Source of the DNA: Avena insularis
Lineage: Eukaryota; Streptophyta; Magnoliopsida; Poales; Poaceae
Assembly: GCA_023614405.1 (NCBI GenBank)
Contig: CM042690.1
Location: 662,168,802-662,232,801, forward strand
Direction of reading: 5' to 3'
DNA length: 64,000 nucleotides
In this document: in pieces, positions 31,161 to 42,850 of the stretch
Layout of the letters: each line of letters starts with the position of its first letter
Numbering within the stretch: the first letter of the stretch is position 1
Position numbers and translations under genes: made by a program
The notes under the pieces: model-generated
Told to the model about the DNA's origin: nothing
Databases searched by the model: none
What the model saw: only the letters and a program-made list of their open reading frames with translations

Positions 31161-32799
31161 CGAAGGAGTTATGCCCTAGAGGCAAATAATAAAGTGTATT
31201 ATTTGATATATCTCCTATATGTTCATAATACGTTTCATATTGTGATATAACTGTGTTAATACAAAACATTAATACATGTGTGGTATGTAAACAAACCGTG
31301 TCTCTAGTTACCTCTAGTGAACTAGTTCATTGGTCATGAGGATGGTCTATGTTTCAAGATCATGGGCATTTATGCCAACTAACAATGAGGTCATGTTATT
31401 GGTTGAATAACATGATAGACAAACATCCGACCGTTATATCTTAATGAGATCTAGTTACAAAGTTCACCATTGATGATAAAACACAGAGAACCTCGCAACC
31501 CGATCCTTTGACTATGAGGTAATACAAATCACCATTCTGGAATAAGCTTAGATGGTTATCAAGAGTCATCTCGTAATAGGGTGATCAAAAAGGTGCCACT
31601 CAGGTTTTCCAAAGAGATGCGTAGAGGAGTAGATATCAAGACCAGGATTTGTCTAGTCCATGTAACGGACAGATACATGTGGCCATCTCTATGACGTTGC
31701 ATTGATGAAGCTTGCAAGCATGTGACTAGGTCACGAAATGCAACAACATGATAACGAGAAAACAAGTTCATCGGTAACGATATCGAACTAAGGTATGGAG
31801 ATACCGAAGATCAAGTCTCGGATGAATTAGGTATCGAATGACAGAGGGAATGGGGAACGACTATCCCACGGTTCGAGCGATTGTATTCGTTAAACACACG
31901 GGGGTCACATGGCCATCTAGGTCCCTCTGTTGATCATTGATATGAGAGTGGTCTCTATCATGTCCGGAGTGTTTCCGAACCGAAGGATGTCACGCTTAAG
32001 GGTAGGGACGCTTAGGGTAGATGAGGTATCGTATGAGAAATAGAGAGAGAGAAACCAAAATAAGTTTCAGTAACATCCGATGGAGATCGGAAGGGGTCCG
32101 GAAGTTGTTCCGGAGTGAAGAGATAATATAATATGTGTATTTGAATGTTAATTGGAGAATTAATATTAAATATATATTTTTATTTTATTTTTAAAGGCTC
32201 CATATTGTTAATGGGCCTCACCCGAAGGGAGGCCCAAGAGGGCAAGGCGCCTAGGGAGTGGGGGACGGCCGGCCTAGGGCTGGTGGGCCGCCCCAGTGGG
32301 GCCCACCTAGGGCCGGAGGCTGCCCCAAGGTGGCCGGCGGGTGTGGGGATTAGTCCCACACCGCATGGCCCCTGGGTGGTGCCCCCTCCCACTATATAAA
32401 AGAGGTCCCCTCCCCCTTTGGAATCACCCATTCCTCTCATTCTCTCTCTCATCTGCTGAGGACTTCCTCGTAATGTTGGGGGGACCTCGTAGTTGAGTTC
32501 TCCACCATCAGACTACCATCGTGTGATCAGGCGATCCGGCATCTACTTCTTCCGCTGCTCGGCTGGATCGGAGTCCGGTTAACGTCTCCTACACCAGACA
32601 TGTGACGAACTTCGGAGGCACCACACTTGGGGTGCCGCTCGTCTTCATCAATATACGCCTTCCTGCATAAGGCGTGCCTCTTTCTGCAAAGGTATGAATA
32701 CTGTATTCTTTCTCCGTTACTCATGTCTACATAGTATAGATCCTGGTATTAGTGTTCGAGTAGATAGAATTTTTTTGTTTTTTGCTACGGCACCCAACA
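31161..32799 (+). repeat. Cop-1 3' LTR
   Basis: 1639 bp, starting CGAAGGAGTTATGCC (first base T changed to C) and ending ACGGCACCCAACA. The TATA box ACTATATAAA is at 32391-32400. After it Tat-B resumes with ATGATTATC. Confidence 0.9.
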
Positions 32800-33585
32800 A
32801 TGATTATCTTCATCATCGGAGGGAAGAGAGGCTGGGGTCCACCATGCGGGCACTTTGGTGGCAGCTCCATCGACAAAGTTGGGGTAGGTCTCAAGACGGT
32901 CTGGCAGAGGGACATATGGCCCATAGAAATACGTGCGCTGCCAGTTCTTCCAAGACTCATGCCCTACGGTGTCGGGGAAGCGCCGGCTAGGACGGATCTT
33001 AAAGCTAATGGTTCCGTAGGTCCACAATTCATCCTTGGACTCTACGGACTCTCTCTTGACGGCGAAGAAATATACAAACAAATCTAATCTAGGTTTTATT
33101 CCTAGATATCCTTTGCACAGAGCTACAAAGTTGCTAAGGACTAGGATGCTGTTGGGAGAGAGATTGTGGGGAAGTACCCAGAAGTGTCGAAGGACATGCA
33201 GGAAGAAGTCGGAGACTGGTAGGCTTACGCCGCGTACCGGCTAAGATTTGAGGTACACCTTTTCTCCGAGTTGGGGAGAAGGGACCACCTCGCCGACCGA
33301 CGCCGCCCGCCAGACAAACTTCTTCGCCACGGGGAGATACCCCTCGTCGACTAGCTCTTGGAGGTCTTCGACGAAGAGATCGGAGCCTCTCCACACCCCC
33401 TTATGGGAGTCACTTTCTTCTTCAGTGTCTTCAGGCGCCACTCGTTCTTGGTCATCACCGGCGAACTCCATCACGACGGAGACAGGAACGACCACCCCCT
33501 CCGGCGGAACGATCACTCCCTGGGATGGCTCCGTCGTAGCCTCAGGAATCACCGTCGTGGAAGGAGCAGAGCTACTAGAGGCCAT
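32800..33585 (-). pseudogene. Tat-B antisense spliced gene, 5' part
   Basis: The ATG at 33583-33585 begins MASSSSAPSTTVIPEATTEP, matching the Ser-rich start in Tat-A. An acidic stretch (DTEEESDSHKGVW) leads into the gypsy-type transposon domain: GYLPVAKKFVWRAASVGEVV, then after a stop at 33241-33243, LPVSDFFLHVLRHFWVLPHN, LFVYFFAVKRES and WQRTYFYGPYVPLPDRLETY. The part at 32785-33081 is open up to the Cop-1 border at 32800. The rest of the gene is at 22004-24366. Confidence 0.72.
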
Positions 33586-33719
33586 TACGACAAGGAGTGT
33601 GTGGAGGAAGAAAGGGCCCTGGTTAGGGTTTTCGCATGAGAGCTCGAACGGTCGCGTGGCTGGAGGAAGACGAAGACTGGGAAGCGAATGTGGGTAAAAA
33701 GAAATAAATTGACCGTGGT

Positions 33720-33733
33720 GGAAATATATAAGC
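33720..33733 (-). promoter_or_regulatory. TATA-like box of the Tat-B antisense gene
   Basis: The minus strand reads GCTTATATATTTCC about 138 bp before the ATG at 33585. Confidence 0.5.
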
Positions 33734-34154
33734 CTCATGTCAAGATTCGTGCAAAAAGATCTAATGGATGGAATGTTGCCAACGTGGAAGTGAACGTGTG
33801 CGGTAATTTCGCCACATCCTCCGTCTTTTACTGCTCCACCATTTCAGATTTCGTGCGCATGAAAACAGCTATTTATTAATTCTTTGCTTCTGTGAGTTTC
33901 GAGGTAGCGTAGGCTGTACCCTACGTCATCCTCCTGGCAGTTGAAGTGAAGGGTCACGTCCGAAGATTCCATCGAAGACGGAAATCATCCGACTCTGGAA
34001 ATGAAGACTTAAGGAATCTCCGGCTACATTGCGGAGCCGGAGAGGATTGCAGGGATCTTTGGGAGACCTTTGAGATATTGCTTGATGGATTGCTGGCATC
34101 ACTTAGACGGGATATTCAGAGATCAACGAGCAAGACGACACAAGATTTCAAAGT
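33734..34154. other. Tat-B spacer before the polypurine tract
   Basis: About 420 bp without a supported gene; it corresponds to 12367-12767 in Tat-A and presumably contains upstream promoter sequence of the antisense gene. Confidence 0.6.
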
Positions 34155-34168
34155 CCTCCGGGGGCTAC
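34155..34168 (+). other. Tat-B polypurine tract
   Basis: CCTCCGGGGGCTAC abuts the LTR start TGTTGGGGATATGC. Confidence 0.82.
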
Positions 34169-34709
34169 TGTTGGGGATATGCTATATGGGTATCCTCATA
34201 GCATGTCACCAATCCGCCTAACCCGGGTGGCCCATAGTTGGTAGCAAGGCCTATGGCTATGCGCGATTAGACGTATCCTGAAGGGAGGCCCATGCCAGAT
34301 AAAGGAAGGCTACGCAGGAGTCACCGACATACTCGGAACCTTGGAGTACAAAACACAGAAGACTAGTTCATGTAGGTGTAGGACTCTTTACCTTGTCTGG
34401 CAAGGACCTTTCCCTATAAAACCTAGGTCTTGGCGCCTTTATAAGACGGCCTGTGGGAGCCTTTAGGACACAACTTCTCTGATTGCTGCGTACAATGCGC
34501 AATACCTCGCACAGCGAACCTATCTCTATAACTCGGCGTATTGCCATTATAGTGATTTATAGCAGGAGTAGAGTTCCCCCACCGTTGTGGGACTTGAACC
34601 TAGGTAAACCGTGTTACCTCGTACCCTCCAACTCTCCGCCTTACCCCACGTCTCTAAACACGCACTGTGAGGACCCCTCCATGGCGTACTCATCGGCAAT
34701 ACCACGATA
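34169..34709 (+). repeat. Tat-B 3' LTR
   Basis: 541 bp from TGTTGGGGATATGC to ATACCACGATA. TATA-like boxes are CCCTATAAAACC (34412) and CTTTATAAGACGG (34437). Directly after it the Cop-2 protease begins. Confidence 0.82.
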
Positions 34710-35063
34710 ACCTGGGTATTTGATACTGGATCGGTTGCTAATATATGTAACTCGAATCAGGGGCTACGGAACAAGCGACCACTAGCAAGGGGTGAGGTCA
34801 AGATGCGTGTCGGCAATGGATAAAGGGTTGATGTGATTGCCGTCGGAATGCTACCTCTCCACCTACCGTCGGGATTAGTTATAAACTTAAATAATTGTTA
34901 TTTCGTGCCTGCACTAAGCATGAACATTATATCCGAATCTTGTTTAATGCAATGTGGTTATTCATTTAAATCTGAAAACAATGGTTGTTCGATTTATATG
35001 AATGATATCTTTTATGGTCATGTACCTATGATGAATAGTTTATTTCTGTTTGGATCTCAATAA
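34710..35063 (+). pseudogene. Cop-2 protease, C-terminal part
   Basis: TWVFDTGSVANICNSNQG holds the intact active site. The sequence continues VKMRVGNG, an in-frame TAA at 34821-34823, then LPLHLPSGLVINLNNCYFVP and MNIISESCLMQ into the region before integrase (NGCSIYMNDIFYGH). A shift near 35050-35060 ends the frame. Gag and the protease start are outside the window. Confidence 0.82.
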
Positions 35064-36191
35064 TAGTGTTGCACATATTCATAATGTTGATGCTAAAAGG
35101 ATTAAACTTGATGACAATATATCTGCATATATGTGGCACTGTCATCTAGGTCATATTGGTGTTAAACACATGAAGAAACTCCATTCTGATGGACTTTTGG
35201 AATCACTTGACTTTGAATCATTTGATACATGTGAGCCATGCCTTACGAGCAAGATGACTAGAACGCCGTTTTCCGGTTCAATGGAACGGGCGATAGATTT
35301 ATTGGAAATCATACATACTAATGTATGCGGTCCAATGAGTGTGTCGGCGCGTGGTGGTTATCGTTATTTTGTTACTTTCACGGATGATTTGAGTAGATAC
35401 GGGTATATCTATTTGATGAAACACAAATCTGAAACCAATTTTAGAATGAAGTGGAAAACCATCATAATAGAAAGATCAAATTTCTACGGTCTGACCATGG
35501 AGGTGAATATATAAGTTAGGAGTTTGGCACACATATGAAACAGTGTGGAATAGTTTCACAACTCACGCCTGCCAGAACACCACAGTGTAATGGTGTGTCG
35601 GAACGTCATAATCATACTTTATTAGATATGGTTCGATCTATGATGCCTCTGGCTAACTTGCCACTGTCATTTTGGGGTTATGCACTGGAAACTGCTACAT
35701 TCACTTTAAATCGGGCACCATATAAATCCGTTGAAAAGACACCATATGAATTATGGTTTGGAAACAAACCTAAGCTGTCATTTCTAAAAGTTTGGGGTTG
35801 TGATGTTTATGTGAAGAAACTTCAACCGGATAAACTCGAACCCAAAGCGGAAAAATGCGTCTTCATAGGATACCCTAAGGAAACTATTGGGTATTCCTTC
35901 TATCACAGATCCGAGGGCAAGGTTTTCGTTGCCAAGAATGGATCCTTTCTAGAGAAAGAGTTTCTCGCGAAAGGCGTGTGTAGTCGGAAGGTAGAACTCG
36001 AAGAGGTTATTGAACCTTCTCTTCATACAACTGCGAGTAGCATAGTGCCGGAAATTGTTCTGGAGTTGACTTCACCGAATGAAGAGGGAACTAATGATAA
36101 TGATCATGAAACTCCGAAAGAGGACACTACTGAACCGCGCAGGTCAAGCATGACAGTGCAGCTCCTGAACTGTATGGAAATCCTGTTATGA
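35050..36191 (+). pseudogene. Cop-2 integrase, broken and with an altered catalytic residue
   Basis: The zinc part HCHLGHIGVKHMKKLHSDGL and CEPCL is intact. The first catalytic Asp is replaced by Asn (IIHTNVCGPMS, near 35320), where Cop-1 has Asp. The stretch with the second Asp is scrambled by small deletions and shifts at about 35430-35520. The third residue is kept in NGVSERHNHTLLDMV, followed by TFTLNRAPYKSVEKTPYELW and GYPKETIGYSFYHR. The frame changes at least twice. Confidence 0.83.
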
Positions 36192-37676
36192 ATTTCATGG
36201 TTGATGAAATAGATGACCCGACGACGTATGAAGAAGTGATGATGAGCCCGGATTCCAACAAATGGCTAGAAGCCATGAAATCCGAGATGGAATCCATGTA
36301 CGAAAACTAGGTTTGGACCTTGGTGGACTTAACTCACGGTCGAAAGGCTGTTGAGAATAAATGGATTTCCAAAAGAAAAATTGATGTTGATGGTAATGTA
36401 ACCATCTATAAAGCTCGACTTGTCGCAAAGGGGTTTCGACAAATTCAAGGGGTTGAATACGACGATACATTGTCTTCCGTAGCGATGCTAAAGTCGGTTA
36501 GGATTATGTTAGAAATTGCTGCTTATTTCGATTATAAGATATGGCAGATGGATGTCAAAACTGCATTCCTCAATGGTAACATTGAAGAAGAGTTGTATAT
36601 GATACAACCAAAGGGTTTTGTCAATCCTAAGGGTGCTGACAAGGTGTGCAAGCTTCAACGATCCATCTATGGACTGAAGCAAGCATCCCGGAGTTGTAAT
36701 CTTCGCTTTGATGAGGTGATCAAAGAGTTTGGATTTATCCAAACTTATGGAGAGGCTTGTATTTACAAGAAAGTGTGTGGGAGCAATGTGGCATTTCTAA
36801 TATTATATGTGGACGACATATTATTGATTGGAAATGGTATAGATCCTTTAAATATTGTTAAAAGTTATCTGAACATCAAATTTTCAATGAAGGACCTAGG
36901 TGAAGCGTCATACATATTAGGCATAAAGATCTATAGAGATAGATTAAGGCGCCTGATAGGGCTATCACAAAGTACATACCTTGATAAGATTTTAAAGAAG
37001 TTTAAAATGGATGGAAGTAAGAAGGGGTTCTTACCAATGTTGCAAGGAAAGACATTGAGTAAGACTCAAAGTCTAGCTACGACAGAAGAAAGAGAGATAA
37101 TGGATAAAATCCCCTATGCTTCAACTATAGGCTCTATAATGTACGCCATGTTATGTACAAGACCGTATGTGGCACATGCTATTAGTTTAACTTGTAGGTA
37201 CCAATCTGATCCAGGTACGAAACACTGGATAGTAGTCAAGAATATCCTTAAGTACTTAAGAAGAACTAAGGATATGTTTCTAGTATACGAAGGTGAAGAT
37301 GAGCTGGTCGTTAAGTGTTATGTCGATGCTAGCTTTGATACCGATCCGGATGACTCTAAGTCTCAATCCGGATATGTATTTCTCTTGAACAGAGAAGTGG
37401 TTAGTTGGAGGAGTTCCAAACAACCTATGGTGGCTGGATCAACGACGGAGGCGGAATATGTTGCTGCTTCAGAAGCGGCATAGGAAGCGGTTTGGATGAA
37501 GGAGTTCATAACCGAACTAGGTGTGGTTCCTAGTGTGTTGGACCCAATGGTTATCTATTGTGACAACAATGGAGCCATAGCCAACGCCAAGGAACCAAGG
37601 TCTCACAAGAATTCCAAGCATATTAAGCATCAGTTTCACTCCATCCAAGAGCATGTCAAGGATGGAGATATAAAGA
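36192..37676 (+). pseudogene. Cop-2 reverse transcriptase and RNase H, cut by Tat-C
   Basis: From 36320 the frame is open for 387 codons: ENKWISKRKIDVDGNVTIYK, VAKGFRQIQGVEYDDTLSSV, QMDVKTAFLNGNIEEELYM, catalytic YVDD at 36806-36817, then RNase H with VVKCYVDASFDTDPDDSKSQ and TTEAEYVAASEAA. In-frame TAG codons at 36308-36310 and 37481-37483 both fit CAG to TAG. The last part, YCDNNGAIANAKEPRSHKN, ends at the Tat-C border 37676/37677 within a HSIQEHVKDGDIK stretch. The catalytic residues themselves are preserved. Confidence 0.88.
37672..37676 (+). repeat. Target site duplication of Tat-C, left copy
   Basis: AAAGA directly before the LTR start TGTTGGGGG; the right copy is 56257-56261. Confidence 0.85.
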
Positions 37677-37790
37677 TGTTGGGGGATACCCCCGGGTAGG
37701 GTCATGCCGGGGTATAGAGGCCGAGCTAGCCGAGGTATAGCAAGGCCAAAGCGAAAGCTGGCCGGGTCACCTCAAGGCAGGCCGACTTAC
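37677..37790 (+). repeat. Tat-C 5' LTR fragment
   Basis: 114 bp matching 55489-55602, then broken at CCGACTTA by the Chr-1 LTR. Confidence 0.85.
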
Positions 37791-40677
37791 TGTAAGATCT
37801 CACCATAATAAGGTAAGATCCCTGTGATTGCAGTGCTAGTCCCTAGATCGAAATGCTAGCACCCACAGTTTAAGATGAAGTACACAGATACAGAGGTCAT
37901 TATTACATCGCATATCCAGGAATATAATGGTTCTTACAACTCACTTAGCCCAAGGCTAAGATACTCAAGGTTCACATTACAGAGCATAATAATAATAGAG
38001 TCTTTTGTCTTCATATACAAGGCAAACATGTCGAGTGTAGACCCGCAACCCTACTCATCATCAGAGTATCCTGCAACATAATAAGTTACAACCACAAGGG
38101 TCAATACATTTGGAATTGTATTGGCAAGTGATACCATAGTTACTTAGTATAATCCAACAACTACATGAATATATGGCTAAGTGGGGTTATGGCTGACTTT
38201 GCTAAAAGCTAGTTTAACTTATAGTTTTTGAAGAGTAAGTTTTCTCATTCAAACACTAAGGTACCAATGATAGACATCACTGAACCTCTACCCATGTTCA
38301 CCCACAAGTTCTAATTTAGAGAAATTTGGATGAGGAGATTATTAAACTGCTTCACTGTCTTGAGGCTCAGGAATTGTCCATAATCGGGGACACGGCTAAG
38401 TACTTAGTTTTACCCTCTCGAGAGGTGGTGCACTTTCCCCACAAGACTCGACATGCATCGAGACAAGACCTTTCAGAAGCAATCCCTCAGACCACCACGG
38501 ACGCATTCCATCCTATCACAACTACCACCTTCTATCCGTCTGGCTGAGTTCTTGCAACCTAGTTGGTCAAGGCAGAGCCCATATGCCATGTGGCTGCACT
38601 GGAAGCTTCGTGACAAGAATATCTCCAATCTCTTTGTTCCTGGGTAGCCATCCACAAGTGTGATACACCAGCTGACCATAGACATGGCCCCTGAGTAACC
38701 ACTCAACATAATCCAAGCAAGTCCCATTCCACCCAGGTGTTTCATTAATATTAGTTGTTTTCTTAGTCAGACAAAATAATAACTTTCCATACTATCTTAT
38801 ATGTATTTTCCACCCACGAATTCTAATAGCATGGCTAAGCACTCTAGCATACGAAGTCTTTCAACTAGGAAATACTACCAAGATATAGTATATAGGGTAG
38901 CATAGCATAGTATAGTAACATGTAAATAATCCTATCATGCTAAGATCTACCAAAATAACACTAGTGCAATAGTGAAAATAATAGGACATGAGATGAAATA
39001 TCACTTGCCTTGGTAGCTAGGGGAATAGGTACAATCCTCACAGCAACAAACTTCACAATCCACATAATCTACACAAAGAACAATACAACAACAATAATTC
39101 AATCAATAAAACATTACAAAAAAATATGAATGCATGCGAAATGCAATGACATGATCAGAACTCAATAACTTACAGAGTCTACAGTACAGAGGTTAAAATA
39201 CCTCATCTAAAGGCATAAGAAATACCCCAAAACAATTTATGGAATAATTTTGATGAGCAAAATACTTCTAAAAAGGTTTTGCCTATAATTCCAATTTCTC
39301 AGAGGCAAAAGTGTGAAACAAGGCCTCTATAATAAAGGTCTTATTTTTCTGAATCCATAGACACCAAATTTGCATTTTTCTGAATTGTGGATCAAAAGTT
39401 ATGGATTTTCTAAGTTTAATACAAAATCTGTCTAATTTTCTATTTAAACACATAACCTGGGCGACGTGGCGCAATCTCATTGGCCCGTACTGGTTCGGTC
39501 GGATCGACTGTTGCGGGCCATTGGATTTTAAGTGATAAGCAGACGGATCTGATTAGCCCGTACCGGTTCGTGCTCGATCTAATCTTAGCCGCAGACACAA
39601 GATCTAACGGTCCCTAGCGGCCTGGCCGAGAGGCAATGGCCAATGACCAGCTTCGGCGTGAGCCTTGAGCCGATGGGGTTCTGGCGGTTCTACAGGGGCT
39701 GGGAGACCATGGACACATACCAGAGGTCGAGGAGGTCATGGCGGTCTCGATGGAGGTCACTGCGGTGCGGGGGGTGCTCTGGCTTGGCCTTGATCCCTCG
39801 ACGGAGTTGCGTAGACGGCGGAGCTCGCGGCTCGGTGTCGGAGACGACGACCTAGGGCTCGTACAAGCCAACAAGAGGATCAGTGAGATGCGCCCTGAAT
39901 AGCACGATCTAGTAGAGGCCAAAAGGGGGCGGCGGAAACCCTACCTTCACCAGAAAAGGCGATGGACGGCGGCGGCAGAGGGGGTTCGCCGGAGTTGCTC
40001 GTGTCATCGACTTGGGGCAAAAGAAGGCACGTGGCCGGGGCTAAAACACGCGCTAGGTCACCATAAGTAATATGGGGCAGAGAGGAGGGCACGGCATGGC
40101 CGGAGCTCACCAGAATTATCGCCGGAGGTGCTTCGGTCGGCGGCGGGTTGAGGTGGCAATTGGGGAGCCTAGGGGCTCTCCAGGGGAAGTGGCTGGGGGA
40201 ATCGGTCGAGGAGGGGATGGGGATTAAGAAGGGGCCGTAGCGGTGGCGATTAACTCGCGGTAACGCTCGCAATCAACCAGAGTCGGTAACGGTAGAGGAG
40301 GGGAGAGGGCACCGACGGTTCGCGTGGAAGACGCTGAGGTGGCGTCAAGGTGGCGTGGGGCCCGGTGGTAAGTGGGTGGGGGTGAGCTGAGGACGTGTGG
40401 GAAAAGACTGAGAAGGGAGAGGGGTCCGGGTGGGCTAGCTGGGCCGGTTTGGGCCAAAAGGCCAGAAACTGCTGCTGCTGTTTAAAAACCTTTTCCCTCC
40501 TTTTCTTTTTCTTTTTGAATTTCTTCTCTATTTTTCTTTGAATTTAGCACAAGTGCTCCAAAAAGCCTCTAAATTTCACCAAATTTTTGGAGGACAAACC
40601 TAATGCAAAGTAGTACATGCCATGATGATATGAATGCAATAATGATGATTTTCAGATGAAAATTTTGGGATGTTACA
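37791..40677 (-). repeat. Chr-1 3' LTR
   Basis: 2887 bp, sense strand TGTAACATCCCAAAATTT to GAGATCTTACA, giving terminal TGTAA/TTACA. No partner LTR is in the window. Predicted ORFs here (for example 39614-40457) have no family features and are LTR sequence. The five bases before it, CTTAC, would be the target duplication. Confidence 0.8.
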
Positions 40678-40679
40678 AA

Positions 40680-40692
40680 TCTAACCCCCTTA
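40680..40692 (-). other. Chr-1 polypurine tract
   Basis: The sense strand reads TTAAGGGGGTTAG, overlapping the pol stop codon (TAA at 40690-40692) and ending 2-3 bp from the LTR start. Confidence 0.75.
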
Positions 40693-41007
40693 AGATGAAT
40701 CTCGCCCTCGAGATTCGGGTTGGCTAGCAAATAGGTGAGGGTGATCTCTCCGAAGTTCATCCTCTCGCTCCCATGTTGCTTCTGATTCAGTGTGATGGTT
40801 CCACTATACTTTGCAGAATTTGATGGTCTTGGTACGGGTAATTCTTTCTGCTGTCTCCAGAATCTTAATAGGTTTCTCTTCATAAGTGAGATCATTCTCT
40901 AGCTGAACTTCCTCAAATGGTATAGTGTCTTTCAACGAAGTTTCTTCCATCTCTGGGTGACACTTTTTCAGCTGACTGACATGAAATACATTATGAGCTA
41001 CGAGAGA
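40690..41007 (-). pseudogene. Chr-1 integrase C-terminal chromodomain
   Basis: After a TAA at 41008-41010 the same frame continues as SLVAHNVFHVSQLKKCHPEM, then the chromodomain: YEEKPIKILETAERITRTK, an in-frame TAG at 40807-40809 where a Trp-flanked glutamine would be expected, and WNHHTESEATWEREDELRRD. The frame ends at 40690. Chromodomains in this group are thought to bind histone marks and steer integration to heterochromatin. The aromatic Trp of the WNHH/ATWE motif is kept. Confidence 0.8.
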
Positions 41008-42383
41008 TTACGGTAGTTCTATCTCATATGCCACTTCTCCTTTGCGGCTCAAAATCTTGAAAGGTCCTACATAGCGTGGTGCTAATTTTCCTTTGATTCC
41101 AAATCTCTTCACACCACGAAGTGGTGATACCCTGAGATAAGCTCTATCACCAACCTCATAGGTAACCTCTCTACGTTTTGGATCGGCATAGCTCTTCTGC
41201 AGAGATTGGGCTACCTTTAGCCTATCCCTTACCATCTTGACTTTCTCTTCAGCCTCCTTGATTAGGTCTGGCCCGAACAAATTTCTTTCTTGTACTCCAT
41301 TCCATAGTAACGGTGTAGTGCACTTCCTTCCATAAAGGAATTCAAATGGAGCCATTTCTATGCTTGATTGATAGCTGTTATTGTAGGAAAACTCTGCGTA
41401 TGGTAGACTCTCATCCCAATTAGATCCATAATCTAACGCACAAGCTCTTAGCATATCTTCTAATATTTGATTGGTCCTTTCTGTCTGTCCATCAGTTTGT
41501 GGATGAAATGCAGTACTGAATTCTAATCGAGTTCCCAATGACTCATGAAGTTATCGCCAAAAGTGCGAAGTGAATTGAGTTCCTCTATCAGACACGATAC
41601 TCTTAGGCACCCCATGCAAACATACAATTCTATTCATGTATATCTTGGCTAACTTTGCACTTGTATAAGTGGTCTTCACTGGTATGAAATGGGCCACTTT
41701 TGCCAAGCGGTCAACGATGACCCATATAGAATCGTATCCAGATTTAGTCCTTGGCAGTCCGATGATAAATCCACCCCAATTTTATCCCATTTCCAATCAG
41801 GTATTGGCAGTGGTTGTAATAATCCTGCCGATTTCTGATGTTCTGCCTTTACACGACTACACACGTCGCATAAGGCAATGTGCTCTGCTATATCCTTCTT
41901 TAAATTATTCCACCAAAACCTCTCCTTAACATCCATATACATCTTGGTGTTGCCAGGATGAATTGAATATGGTGAGTTGTGCGCTTCTTGTAAGATTAGC
42001 TTCTTAAGCTCAAGATCCTGCGAAACACAGATACGTTTTTCGTACCATAAGATTCCTTGTTCATCTACATGAAATCCTTTTGCCTTGCCTTCACTAACCT
42101 TACTTTTGATTTCTTCTATTTCTTTGTCCATCTTTTGGGCTTCTTGAATTATGTTCATTAGTGTGGGTTGCACTTCCAAGGATGCAAGGTACCCTTCAGG
42201 CACTATCTCAAGTCTCAGCTCTCTAAATTGGGCACATAACTCCTCCGGCAATTCTCCTTTATTGAGGCCATTTACATAAACCTTGCGGCTTAATGCATCG
42301 GCTACGACGTTTGCCTTTCCAGGGTGGTATTGCAAACTTAAATCATAATCTTTGATAAGTTCTAGCCATCTTCTTTGTCTCAT
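41008..42383 (-). pseudogene. Chr-1 integrase
   Basis: The N-terminal zinc region has EAHNSPYSIHPGNTKMY and CDVCSRVKAEHQ. A frameshift near 41750-41770 precedes the core; a VAHFIPVKTTYTSAKLAKIY stretch and IVSDRGTQFTSHFW (second Asp) follow, then a TAA at about 41551 that fits CAA to TAA, then FHPQTDGQTERTNQILEDML with the catalytic Glu. The distal part RVSPLRGVKRFGIKGKLAPR and YVGPFKIL is the GPY/F-type module before the chromodomain. The first Asp lies in the shifted stretch. Confidence 0.85.
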
Positions 42384-42850
42384 ATTGAGTTCTTTCTATG
42401 TAAAAATGTATTTCAGACTCTTGTGATCAGTGAACATTTCACAACGTTTTCCCATAAGATAATGCCTCCATGTTTTTAAGGCATGTACAACAGATGCCAA
42501 CTCTAGATCATGAGTAGGATAGTTCACTTCATGATTTTTGAGTTGCCTTGATGCATAAGCTACAACTCTACCTTCCTACATCAGTACACCTCCTAATCCT
42601 TGGTGAGATGCATCACAATATACTTGAAAGTCTTTCTCAAGGTCTGGCAGACATAACACTGGTGCTGACACTAGTCTCTTCTTCAACTCCTGAAAGTTGG
42701 TTTCACAAGCTTACATCAATTAAACTTCTTCTCTTTCTTTAGCAGATCAGTCATAGGTTTTGCTATCTTAGAGAAATTTTCAATGAACCTCCGATAGTAC
42801 CCTGCTAGGCCAAGGAAACTACGGATTTCTTTAACCAATTTAGGAGGCTC
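42384..42850 (-). pseudogene. Chr-1 RNase H region
   Basis: This stretch links RT to integrase with several stops and no long frame. Its distal end is in the 41676-42383 frame (MRQRRWLELIKDYDLSLQYH, then HPGKANVVADALSRK), a standard RNase H to integrase junction of Ty3/Gypsy. Confidence 0.7.

Larger units (their letters stand above)
24367..32799 (+). mobile_element. Cop-1: Copia element with an extra 3' remnant in front
   Basis: Layout: a pol-end remnant (24367-24528), LTR (24529-26164), tRNA-Met primer site, leader, gag-pol (27142 to about 31090), polypurine tract and LTR (31161-32799). The two LTRs differ at roughly 5% of the first 130 bases. The order protease, integrase, RT, RNase H marks it as Copia. 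The LTR start (TGAAGGAGTTATGCCCTAGA) resembles the Triticeae Angela/BARE group, a recollection I hold with low confidence. It interrupts the Tat-B antisense gene. Because a piece of internal sequence precedes the 5' LTR, a target duplication cannot be seen. Confidence 0.85.
17837..34709 (+). mobile_element. Tat-B: Tat-type Ty3/Gypsy element, split by Cop-1
   Basis: Two blocks, 17837-24366 and 32800-34709, rejoin to give the end of protease, RT, RNase H, archaeal-type RNase H, integrase, a minus-strand antisense gene, polypurine tract and 3' LTR. Its 5' LTR, gag and protease start lie left of the window beyond Ath-2. Cop-1 occupies 24367-32799 inside the antisense gene. The element entered the protease codons of Cop-2 just before T-W-V-F-D-T-G-S at 34710. 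It carries many stops. Confidence 0.82.

Noticed and set aside
39614..40457. Several ORFs of 70-130 codons that could suggest a captured host gene
   Set aside because: They lie inside the Chr-1 LTR, whose ends are fixed by TGTAA/TTACA and the polypurine tract; no domain or intron structure is visible.
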